NCBI GenBank assembly: GCA_910588595.1
Contig: CAJUQU010000201.1
Coordinates: 1 to 7,245, forward strand
DNA from: an uncultured Lachnospiraceae bacterium
Lineage (GTDB): Bacteria; Bacillota_A; Clostridia; Lachnospirales; Lachnospiraceae
Direction of reading: 5' to 3'
DNA: 7,245 nt
The position numbers and the translations under genes were made by a program. Shown in pieces: positions 1 through 4,852 of the stretch (position 1 is its first letter; every line of letters begins with the position of its first letter). The notes under the pieces were generated by a model. The model had not been told where the DNA came from. It saw nothing but the letters and a program-made list of their open reading frames with translations, and did not search any database.

Positions 1-530
1 GTGTCGCCGACCTTCAAGGTGTTCATTGTGAAGGTTGCCTTTGTCGCCCCCTCTGACAATGTGCCCACAAGACCTGCATCTTTGGCGTTTATATATTTCT
101 GGACCGTGTCTTTATCCCCCTTCAACAGATAGGTTTCATTGAACTTGGTCGTTTCCGCCACGCGGTCGATCTCTGTCAGCAGCTGGCTGACCTCATCCTG
201 GATCGTCTGCCGGTCGGAGAGGGCGTTTGTGCCGTTTGACGCCTTGACTGCAAGCTCGTTCATGCGCTGCAGCATGTCGTGGACCTCTGTCAGTGCGCCC
301 TCGGCTGTCTGCACTGCGCTGATGCCATCCTCCGCATTTAACGATGCCTGGGACAATCCCCGGATCTGTTTTCTCATTTTCTCGGAAATAGATAGACCTG
401 CCGCGTCGTCAGCGGCTCTGTTTACCTTGTAGCCTGACGACAGTTTTTCGGCTGATTTGGACAGGGAACCCTGCGTGATGCCTAACATCCTGTTGGCGTT
501 CATCGCTCTTAGATTGTGTTGTACTACCAT
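1..530 (-). CDS. fliC: Flagellin, N-terminal part (cut by window edge)
   Basis: Structural subunit of the flagellar filament, exported through the flagellar type III apparatus. The 176 visible residues begin MVVQHNLRAMNANRMLGI and carry the flagellin D0/D1 signature: EKLSSGYKVNRAADDAAGL (about 29-46), SISEKMRKQIRGL (47-59), a long D1 helix with LQRMNELAVKASNGTN (87-102), then IDRVAETTKFNETYLL (121-136). Sequence after about 138 is becoming variable, as expected on entering the central domain. The C-terminal D1/D0 half lies outside the window. The ATG at 528-530 is preceded by AAGGAGGT (538-545, minus strand) seven bases away, which fixes the start. A sigma-28 promoter lies about 60 bases upstream. 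Known names in related bacteria are fliC, hag or flaA; which paralogue this is cannot be told. The family call is very secure. Confidence 0.97.
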   Translation of the reverse strand, partial: MVVQHNLRAMNANRMLGITQGSLSKSAEKLSSGYKVNRAADDAAGLSISEKMRKQIRGLSQASLNAEDGISAVQTAEGALTEVHDMLQRMNELAVKASNGTNALSDRQTIQDEVSQLLTEIDRVAETTKFNETYLLKGDKDTVQKYINAKDAGLVGTLSEGATKATFTMNTLKVGD

Positions 531-584
531 GATAAATACCTCCTTGTGCTTATATGGTGGACATATCAAATTTGCAAAGCTATA

Positions 585-611
585 TAAATATATATCGGAA
601 GAAACCGATAT
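585..611 (+). promoter_or_regulatory. Mirror-image sigma-28 promoter firing rightward
   Basis: On the plus strand TAAA (585-588) is followed by exactly 15 bases and ACCGATAT (604-611), again one mismatch from the sigma-28 core. It shares its symmetry centre (601.5) with the flagellin promoter, so each -10 element lies in the spacer of the other. The transcript would start near 618 and run into the stem-loops at 625-745 and possibly the NUDIX gene. The motif match is direct; activity is inferred. Confidence 0.6.
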
Positions 612-618
612 TTTTTTA
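592..618 (-). promoter_or_regulatory. Sigma-28 (SigD/FliA) promoter of the flagellin gene
   Basis: On the minus strand TAAA (618-615) is followed by exactly 15 bases and TCCGATAT (599-592). The known sigma-28 pattern is TAAA-N15-GCCGATAT/A, so only one core base differs. Initiation should fall near 585, giving a leader of about 55 nt before the flagellin SD and start. Location upstream of a flagellin is exactly where this promoter class is expected. Confidence 0.88.
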
Positions 619-750
619 TACGCACGGGCACCCAGAGGAAGAATTTCAGCAAAAGCTGACGGGTGCCCGGCGCGCGAGTAGTGGAGAAGGTCGTTTCCCT
701 ACTCGATTGCCGGAACAAAAAATTAGAGTCCTCCGCGACCGAGGAAACGC
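618..750 (+). ncRNA. Putative structured leader or small RNA
   Basis: Downstream of the rightward sigma-28 promoter the plus strand can fold into three consecutive elements. First, CGGGCACCC (625-633) pairs perfectly with GGGTGCCCG (661-669), enclosing a smaller hairpin TCAGC-AAAA-GCTGA (646-659). Second, CGAGTAG (675-681) pairs with CTACTCG (699-705), extended inward by GGA/TCC (683-685 with 696-698). Third, TCCTC (729-733) pairs with GAGGA (741-745). Overlapping reading frames here show no recognisable protein and no SD-linked start, so non-coding function is more likely. It does not match any riboswitch consensus that I can recall, including c-di-GMP types I and II. There is no U-run marking a 3' end, so it may be a long leader of the NUDIX gene or a processed RNA. 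Existence as a transcript is inference. Confidence 0.45.
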
Positions 751-778
751 AGAAAAGAGAAAGTGTCTGGGTTGCTAT

Positions 779-808
779 TGTCACGAAAGTCTTATATACT
801 AATACAAT
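779..808 (+). promoter_or_regulatory. Sigma-A promoter of the NUDIX gene
   Basis: TTGTCA (779-784) and TACAAT (803-808) each match the vegetative consensus at five of six positions with an 18-base spacer. An overlapping alternative is TTGCTA (772-777) with TATACT (795-800), spacer 17. Either gives a leader of about 35-45 nt before the SD at 836-842. This would make the NUDIX gene independent of the sigma-28 promoter further upstream. Confidence 0.55.
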
Positions 809-850
809 AGGGAACAAAATGCAGTGGATCACACAGGGGGAGTCAAAGAT

Positions 851-1342
851 ATGGATGGAAGACTGAGAAACATGACGTCTGTATACATAACAGACAGTGA
901 CAGGATGCTGCTGCTGTACAGGCAAAACGGCAGGGTGGTGAACGATGTCTGGGTGGGCTCGGCAGGAGGGCATTTTGAAGCGCATGAGCTGAACGATGCG
1001 AGAGCCTGCGTGCTCCGCGAACTGGAGGAGGAGCTTGGGCTCAGGGAGTGCGACATCCGGGACCTGTCGCTGCGCTATATAACGCTGCGCAGGTCAAAGG
1101 GGGAGATCCGGCAGAATTATTATTTTTTTGGCGCGCTCGGTCAGGGCGTGAGCGACAACCTTGTGTCAAATGAGGGGGTCAGCAGATGGTTTGCCTGCTC
1201 GGAACTGCCGGCGCTGGAAATGGCGTACACCGCCAAGTATGTGATAGAGCACTATTTGAAGGTGGGACGCGGAACCGATCAGATCTATGTGGGTGTGGCG
1301 GACGGGGATACGGTAGTGTTCACAGAACTGCCGGAGTTTTGA
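851..1342 (+). CDS. NUDIX hydrolase
   Basis: NUDIX enzymes hydrolyse nucleoside diphosphates linked to another moiety, for example oxidised or non-canonical NTPs, in the cytoplasm with a divalent metal. The 163-residue protein starts with a beta strand (MTSVYITDSDRMLLLYR, 8-24) and carries the NUDIX box from G40 to L64: GGHFEAHE (39-46) and RELEEELGL (56-64), with the metal-ligand glutamates E60 and E61 present. The spacing between the first glutamate and RE is two residues longer than the classical motif, a variant I associate with a Firmicutes subfamily containing GHFE...ELNDARACVLREL. Substrate cannot be inferred. ATG 851 is chosen because GGGGGAG (836-842) lies eight bases upstream; GTG 824 and ATG 872 are in-frame alternatives. 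The AraC-type gene follows after 81 bases on the same strand with no terminator between, so co-transcription is plausible. Confidence 0.88.
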   Translation: MDGRLRNMTSVYITDSDRMLLLYRQNGRVVNDVWVGSAGGHFEAHELNDARACVLRELEEELGLRECDIRDLSLRYITLRRSKGEIRQNYYFFGALGQGVSDNLVSNEGVSRWFACSELPALEMAYTAKYVIEHYLKVGRGTDQIYVGVADGDTVVFTELPEF

Positions 1343-1423
1343 GACAAATCTGTGCAAACAGGGACAGGATTTTTCAGGCGCTGTCGTCTACAATGGTGAT
1401 ATGCAGGGGAGGGGTGAACAAAT

Positions 1424-2320
1424 ATGTCGATACAATGGATTCAGCAGGCGATCAATTATATGGAGCTGCATATGTGTGAGGACATCCACTATGAGGATGT
1501 GGCAAGGCATGTACACATGTCAAATTACAACTTTCACCGCACGTTCAGCTTTGTCACAGGGATGACTGCCAACGAGTATATCCGCAGCAGGCGTCTCACG
1601 CTGGCGGCGCAGGAGCTGCAGACGACGGACATATCAGTGATCGATGCCGCGTTCAAGTACGGCTATGAATCCCCGGAAAGTTTTTCCAAAGCTTTCTCAC
1701 GGTTTCACGGCTCGACGCCAAAGCAGGCAAAGCTAAACGGCGCAAGACTGCATTTGTTCAACCCGCTGCTGATCAAAATCATATTGGAAGGTGGTAGTGT
1801 TATGGATTACAGAATGGAACACAAAAAACAGCAGCAGTTTGTCGCGATGGTGAGGGATTTTCCGAATGAGATCATCAATGACGACGATGACCACAGCGTA
1901 TCTGATTTCTGGGCAGAGTGCTACAAGAGAGATCTCATCGAGCCCATGAGACAGCTTCGCGCGGACGGAAAAAAGGATCTGTACGGCCTGTGCAGCCCTG
2001 CCCGCGACAACGAAACCCATTTCAAGTACGGGATCGGCGTCTTCATCGATGAGGACACCGACATGGCAGGCGTTCAGCGCCTGCTGGAAAAAGGCTACAC
2101 AAAGTGGAAGACGGAGCCGGCAGACTATGCGGTGTTTCAGTGCATGGGGGCTGACGGGGACTGCATCAGTGAGACATGGAGTAAATTCTACAAGGAATTT
2201 CTCCCGCAGACGGGCTACGAGCAGACCGATGAAACAGACTATGAGATCTATTATGAGAAGGGCGAGAGCGGTCTGTTCTGCGAACTGTGGATCCCGGTCG
2301 GGAGAACAGCATCCGTATAG
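1424..2320 (+). CDS. AraC-family regulator with GyrI-like effector domain
   Basis: Transcriptional regulator with the Rob-type layout: N-terminal DNA-binding domain, C-terminal small-molecule-binding domain. In the 298 residues, helix-turn-helix 1 lies at about 22-42 (YEDVARHVHMSNYNFHRTF) and helix-turn-helix 2 at about 70-93. The AraC signature GYESPESFSKAF is at 80-91, followed by SRFHGSTPKQ (92-101). A hydrophobic linker (110-121) leads to a GyrI-like/SOUL-type domain from MDYRMEHKKQQQFVAM (127-142) to the end, with WIPV (289-292) as its typical last strand. Relatives sense hydrophobic or toxic compounds and control efflux or stress genes; the ligand and targets here are unknown, and the adjacent NUDIX gene may be one target. 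The start is set by GGGGAGGGG (about 1407-1415). A strong terminator follows 12 bases after the stop. Confidence 0.93.
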   Translation: MSIQWIQQAINYMELHMCEDIHYEDVARHVHMSNYNFHRTFSFVTGMTANEYIRSRRLTLAAQELQTTDISVIDAAFKYGYESPESFSKAFSRFHGSTPKQAKLNGARLHLFNPLLIKIILEGGSVMDYRMEHKKQQQFVAMVRDFPNEIINDDDDHSVSDFWAECYKRDLIEPMRQLRADGKKDLYGLCSPARDNETHFKYGIGVFIDEDTDMAGVQRLLEKGYTKWKTEPADYAVFQCMGADGDCISETWSKFYKEFLPQTGYEQTDETDYEIYYEKGESGLFCELWIPVGRTASV

Positions 2321-2332
2321 GAGCGCAGCATC

Positions 2333-2379
2333 TTGTCAGGGGCATGAGACAAACGTTTCATGCCCCTGACAATTTTTTT
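2333..2379 (+). terminator. Rho-independent terminator of the NUDIX-AraC unit
   Basis: A perfect 15-bp stem (2333-2347 with 2358-2372, core TCAGGGGCATGA) with a 10-base loop is followed directly by seven T residues (2373-2379). It begins 12 bases after the AraC-type stop codon. Very strong canonical terminator. Confidence 0.95.
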
Positions 2380-2440
2380 GCGTCACGTTCGCTCTGCCGA
2401 CGCCAGATTGCAGGGAAAATGGAGATATGACTGATATTTT

Positions 2441-2473
2441 CATAAAACGTCATAATTTTTATGAAGTTTTATG
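2441..2473. repeat. 15-bp inverted repeat overlapping the promoter (candidate operator)
   Basis: The arm CATAAAACGTCATAA (2441-2455) and its partner TTATGAAGTTTTATG (2459-2473) are complementary at 14 of 15 positions around a 3-base centre. The repeat covers the -35 region and runs into the TG of the extended -10. That placement fits a repressor operator better than a terminator, since no T-run follows. No regulator is identified. Confidence 0.6.
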
Positions 2474-2474
2474 G

Positions 2475-2480
2475 TATAAT
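2475..2480 (+). promoter_or_regulatory. Extended -10 promoter for the membrane protein gene
   Basis: TGGTATAAT (2472-2480) is a perfect TATAAT with an upstream TG, the extended -10 arrangement that tolerates a poor -35. The position of a -35 box (about 2452-2457) has no good match. Initiation near 2487 would leave a leader of about 135 nt before the SD at 2613-2617. That leader includes the six-codon frame at 2543-2563. Confidence 0.6.
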
Positions 2481-2542
2481 GGATTATACTTCAAGGGACA
2501 TTGACCTAAAAGCGAAGTCTATCTAGAAGATTGGGGGGACAT

Positions 2543-2563
2543 ATGAATGTGAAGACTGAGTAG
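2543..2563 (+). CDS. Possible six-residue leader peptide
   Basis: ATG at 2543 opens a six-codon frame, MNVKTE, ended by TAG, and sits close behind the G-rich SD-like TTGGGGGGA (2531-2539). It lies in the leader of the membrane-protein gene between promoter and coding sequence. It may be a translated leader or simply chance; the only support is the SD and the position. Confidence 0.2.
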   Translation: MNVKTE

Positions 2564-2623
2564 ATGATTCTTGTTACAAGTAACTGAAACGTTTTGCTAA
2601 ACGGAGGGAAATGGAGGAAAGAA

Positions 2624-3286
2624 ATGGGAAAAAGTGGTTTACTATCTAAAATAGCATACTGGATAATAGGACTTAGTCTGCTGTTTGTCGGTGTGGGATT
2701 TGAAGACGCTATCATAGCTTTTCAAAAGCCAGTTGATATTTATGCTGAGGATTTTGAGGGGATCAAGAGATTTATGGCGGTGGAGTCAGAACTTGATATC
2801 ATTATATCAAGCTTTCTCGAGGAGACAGTCACACATAAGAAAAACGGTGCAACAACCGGAGTGGACAAATACAATTACTACTCAGTTCCGATCTTTGTTG
2901 GTGACGAATGTTATTATGTCGCGATGAAGGTTAAAAGCGACTATGTCAATGCGGGTCAGATCAACAAGGTTGTAAAGGAAACAATGGCGTACTTGAGTTA
3001 CACGCAGGACACCTATGGAAATGAAACACTGAAGTTTAAAGGCGGGGTACATAAATTGAAAAAGGATATCCACGAGGATATGAAAACATGGTTTAAGGAG
3101 GCTCAATTTTTTGAGAATGACGCCGATGTGGAGAAGTATATACTGCCGTATCAGTTAGAACCTGTATTCTCGTTTGAGAACATTCGTACTATTTATTTAA
3201 TCTGTGTAGGTGCCGCGCTTTTTGGGATCGTTCTTGTCGTGATCGACCGCAAGGTCGTTTCGGCGAGGAGGCAGGATAACGCGTAG
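2624..3286 (+). CDS. Unrecognised membrane-anchored protein with two transmembrane segments
   Basis: I do not recognise the family. The 220 residues contain an N-terminal hydrophobic segment (about 10-27, IAYWIIGLSLLFVGVGF), a soluble middle of some 160 residues (about 28-187) and a second hydrophobic segment (about 188-207, rich in I, V, L and A). A short basic tail follows (DRKVVSARRQDNA). The positive tail and the lysines at residues 3 and 9 suggest both ends are cytoplasmic and the middle is extracytoplasmic. The middle mixes short strands (YNYYSVPIFVGDECYYVAMKVKS, 83-105) with acidic-basic helices (KLKKDIHEDMKTWFKEAQFF, 144-163); it has one cysteine (C96) and no catalytic motif that I can name. 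ATG 2624 is chosen for GGAGG (2613-2617), six bases away; TTG 2594 lacks support. The base composition is more AT-rich than that of the AraC and GH18 genes, which may suggest separate origin. It appears to be monocistronic. Confidence 0.75.
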   Translation: MGKSGLLSKIAYWIIGLSLLFVGVGFEDAIIAFQKPVDIYAEDFEGIKRFMAVESELDIIISSFLEETVTHKKNGATTGVDKYNYYSVPIFVGDECYYVAMKVKSDYVNAGQINKVVKETMAYLSYTQDTYGNETLKFKGGVHKLKKDIHEDMKTWFKEAQFFENDADVEKYILPYQLEPVFSFENIRTIYLICVGAALFGIVLVVIDRKVVSARRQDNA

Positions 3287-3331
3287 GCAAATGTTATTAG
3301 GGCTTGAATAAATCTCCAAAATATATTATAG

Positions 3332-3360
3332 TGAATAATGTACTGTATTTCAGATATAAT
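3332..3360 (+). promoter_or_regulatory. Promoter of the DUF1858 gene
   Basis: A perfect TATAAT at 3355-3360 lies 17 bases after a weak -35 candidate, TGAATA (3332-3337). Initiation near 3367 would give a leader of about 30 nt containing the AGGAGG SD. No terminator separates it from the upstream membrane-protein gene, so read-through is also possible. Confidence 0.55.
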
Positions 3361-3398
3361 AATCAGGAATAACGAACGATATATAGGAGGAAAATACG

Positions 3399-3593
3399 AT
3401 GGCAGAGATAACTAAGGATATGACGATCGGCGAGATCTTGAGCACAAAACCGGAGGTGGCACCGGTGCTCATGGATGCAGGAATGCACTGCTTAGGCTGT
3501 CCTTCCGCGCAGGGTGAGACACTCGAGGAAGCGGCGATGGTACACGGCATGGACATCGATGCGCTGATGGACAAGATTGCTGCGCTCGGGTAG
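3399..3593 (+). CDS. DUF1858 domain protein with CxxC motif
   Basis: A 64-residue cytoplasmic protein consisting of one DUF1858 domain, also described as a hybrid-cluster-protein-associated redox disulfide domain. After ITKDMTIGEIL (4-14) and a helix (PEVAPVLMDAGM, 18-29) comes the diagnostic HCLGCPSA (30-37) with C31 and C34. It ends with a helical stretch matching the family (ETLEEAAMVHGMDIDALMDKI, 40-60). Family members are usually 60-80 residues, so this one is complete. The cysteine pair suggests thiol redox or metal chemistry, but no reaction is established. AGGAGG (3385-3390), eight bases before ATG 3399, fixes the start. It has its own promoter and a terminator 38 bases after the stop, so it is probably a single-gene unit; no hybrid-cluster protein gene is present in this window. 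Confidence 0.93.
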   Translation: MAEITKDMTIGEILSTKPEVAPVLMDAGMHCLGCPSAQGETLEEAAMVHGMDIDALMDKIAALG

Positions 3594-3631
3594 GGATCAT
3601 GTCAAGTCCTGCATAAAATCTTGTATAAAAT

Positions 3632-3664
3632 AAAAATTCCGCGACAGACATCGCGGATTTTTTA
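3632..3664. terminator. Bidirectional terminator between convergent genes
   Basis: TCCGCGA (3638-3644) and TCGCGGA (3651-3657) form a perfect 7-bp stem around CAGACA. It is flanked by A5 on the left and T6 (3658-3663) on the right, so a U-run follows the stem on both strands. It lies between the ends of the DUF1858 gene (plus) and mecA (minus) and should stop both. Confidence 0.9.
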
Positions 3665-3689
3665 TTTCGTATTTTATCCTGTGATTTAA

Positions 3690-4481
3690 TTATACAAGGG
3701 ACAACGCCTGTATTGCCTTGTCTTTGATGACCGGCTCAAAATGCTCTTCCATATAGGCTTCACTCGCTGATGCGATCTTCTCGGGGTTTCCGTACTCGGA
3801 GAGCATATTACAGATCTTGTTAAATTCCTCAGGGGTGTGGTTTGACTGCGCCACAACCAGCAGATAACCAGAGGTCTTCTCGCTCTTATAAAGGGAATTT
3901 TTCCCGTTGTAATGCTGCACCAAAATGTGCGCAAGACGCATTACCTGGTTCAGGGACTCAAAGCTATAGATCCGCGTCAGATCAATGCTGGCTGCCATGC
4001 CAGCGGTATTGGAAGATCTCAGTTTTGATCTGTTTGCGCCGTTTAGCGCATCGGCGTCTGTCGTGTTCTCTGAGAGATGATTGTCGTGAATCTTCTTAAA
4101 CAGGTCGAGCACATCGTCAGCGCCCTCAGAAAGGCTTTGAAGCATACTGTCGAGCGTGCTTCCGAGATCGTCTTCCTCATATTCATCGTGAACAGAAGGG
4201 GCAAATTTCGAAAAACGGGTGTCGAGTTCTTCGGGATCTTCAACTTTGGTGATCACTAGGACGATACACTCGGAATTGAGCGGTATCGCTTCTATCATAA
4301 GTGGAATATCATCAGCATCAAATCCAAACTCATAGGAGGCCTGCTGCATCATATCGCGGAAAAGGTTTTTTGCTTTTTCGGTGCCGTAGGCAAGCTCGCT
4401 GATCTTGAGCTCACGGTCTGCCAGATCCGCCTTGGTAAGCGTGCAGCGAATTTGATGATCATTTACTTTTTCGATTTTCAT
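3690..4481 (-). CDS. mecA: Adaptor protein MecA
   Basis: MecA presents substrate proteins to the ClpC ATPase for degradation by ClpCP and helps assemble the ClpC hexamer. In Bacillus subtilis it controls competence through ComK. The 263-residue protein has the expected two domains. The N-terminal substrate-binding domain starts MKIEKVNDHQIRCTLTKADL (1-20) and includes EKAKNLFRDMMQQA (35-48) and the strand ECIVLVITKV (71-80). An acidic, low-complexity linker follows (about 95-165, with YEEDD and SEGADDVLDLF). The C-terminal ClpC-binding domain (about 168-258) contains SFESLNQVMRLAH (173-185), SGYLLVV (204-210) and LSEYGNP (227-233). Length is somewhat above the roughly 220 residues of the B. 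subtilis protein, mainly in the linker. The minus-strand start ATG (4479-4481) is preceded by AGGATGTGA, one mismatch from ideal anti-SD pairing. Its own promoter lies about 135 bases upstream. The competence link is not supported by anything in this window. Confidence 0.93.
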   Translation of the reverse strand: MKIEKVNDHQIRCTLTKADLADRELKISELAYGTEKAKNLFRDMMQQASYEFGFDADDIPLMIEAIPLNSECIVLVITKVEDPEELDTRFSKFAPSVHDEYEEDDLGSTLDSMLQSLSEGADDVLDLFKKIHDNHLSENTTDADALNGANRSKLRSSNTAGMAASIDLTRIYSFESLNQVMRLAHILVQHYNGKNSLYKSEKTSGYLLVVAQSNHTPEEFNKICNMLSEYGNPEKIASASEAYMEEHFEPVIKDKAIQALSLV

Positions 4482-4519
4482 ATTATTTCACATCCTCACT
4501 ATTTAAATTACAATGTGTA

Positions 4520-4546
4520 CGCGTGATCCATCTGGCGATCACAGCG
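4520..4546 (-). other. Stem-loop in the mecA leader
   Basis: GTGATC (4523-4528) pairs perfectly with GATCAC (4537-4542) around an 8-base loop, with three more pairs beyond a one-base bulge (4520-4522 with 4544-4546). It lies in the roughly 130-nt untranslated leader of mecA, about 40 nt before the start codon. There is no T-run, so it is not a terminator; a role in translation or mRNA stability is only a guess. Confidence 0.45.
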
Positions 4547-4615
4547 CATCTATAGTGTCCGCGTATTTTCAAGCCGGCCCTCGGAATGTACATCAAGTGA
4601 CTGACCCTCTCACAT

Positions 4616-4644
4616 ATATTATAATGTAGAGATGCTTTAGTCAA
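4616..4644 (-). promoter_or_regulatory. Sigma-A promoter of mecA
   Basis: On the minus strand TTGACT (4644-4639) matches the -35 consensus at five of six positions. The -10 is either TAATAT (4621-4616) at a 17-base spacer or TATAAT (4623-4618) at a 15-base spacer. This gives a leader of about 125-130 nt before the mecA start. Confidence 0.75.
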
Positions 4645-4734
4645 TAGGACAGGACCACAGTTTTTAAAAAATTTATTTTGATGTCATAAAACGGTAGATT
4701 TGCCAGGTACATACTTTAGTCTATATATCGTCTG

Positions 4735-4744
4735 AAATGTAAAA
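4735..4744 (-). repeat. TTTTACATTT repeat, copy 1 (inverted)
   Basis: Reverse-strand copy of the 10-mer. The match to copy 3 extends to ATTTTTACATTTC (13 bases, 4734-4746 here). Confidence 0.7.
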
Positions 4745-4775
4745 ATAACAGATGTTTTTATAAAAAACTTGTATT

Positions 4776-4808
4776 AATTTTTACATTTGGGGCGAATTTT
4801 TACATTTC
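4776..4808 (+). repeat. TTTTACATTT repeats, copies 2 and 3 (direct pair)
   Basis: AATTTTTACATTT occurs at 4776-4788 and again at 4795-4807, a period of 19 bases, separated by GGGGCG. The pair ends 16 bases before the -35 box of the promoter at 4824-4852, a position suitable for an activator or repressor. A fourth copy of the 10-mer lies at 4992-5001. Confidence 0.7.
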
Positions 4809-4823
4809 AATTTGCATAAATTT

Positions 4824-4852
4824 TTGGAATGTGTTAATAATGCTTGTATAAA
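4824..4852 (+). promoter_or_regulatory. Sigma-A-like promoter with no gene behind it
   Basis: TTGGAA (4824-4829) and TATAAA (4847-4852) are separated by 17 bases, matching the consensus at four and five of six positions. Transcription would begin near 4859 and quickly reach AGGAGG at 4881-4886. No ATG, GTG or TTG lies at usable distance; the frame from CTG 4889 is only 32 codons long. Confidence 0.45.

Larger units (their letters stand above)
583..620. repeat. Inverted repeat formed by the divergent promoter pair
   Basis: Two 16-base arms (583-598 and 605-620) pair at all but two positions around the centre AAGAAA (599-604); the inner seven bases, ATATCGG and CCGATAT, are perfect. The symmetry arises because the -35 and -10 boxes of both sigma-28 promoters coincide. 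It could also serve as an operator for a dimeric protein. Confidence 0.85.

Noticed and set aside
717..745. Minus-strand terminator-like stem (TCCTC/GAGGA) followed by six T residues
   Set aside because: The stem is only 5 bp, the T-run is seven bases away, and no minus-strand gene lies to its right that would need it; it is better explained as part of the plus-strand fold.
618..750. A c-di-GMP, SAM or other known riboswitch, or a hammerhead ribozyme
   Set aside because: CACGGGCACCC near 623 superficially recalls the GEMM-I start, and GCTGACGG and CACGAAAG recall hammerhead core pieces, but the other conserved blocks and the required stem order are absent.
566..985. A 139-codon minus-strand frame across the flagellin upstream region
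   Set aside because: It has no SD or recognisable domain, crosses the sigma-28 promoter palindrome and the 5' end of the NUDIX gene, and its cysteine/histidine-rich composition is typical of an antisense shadow.
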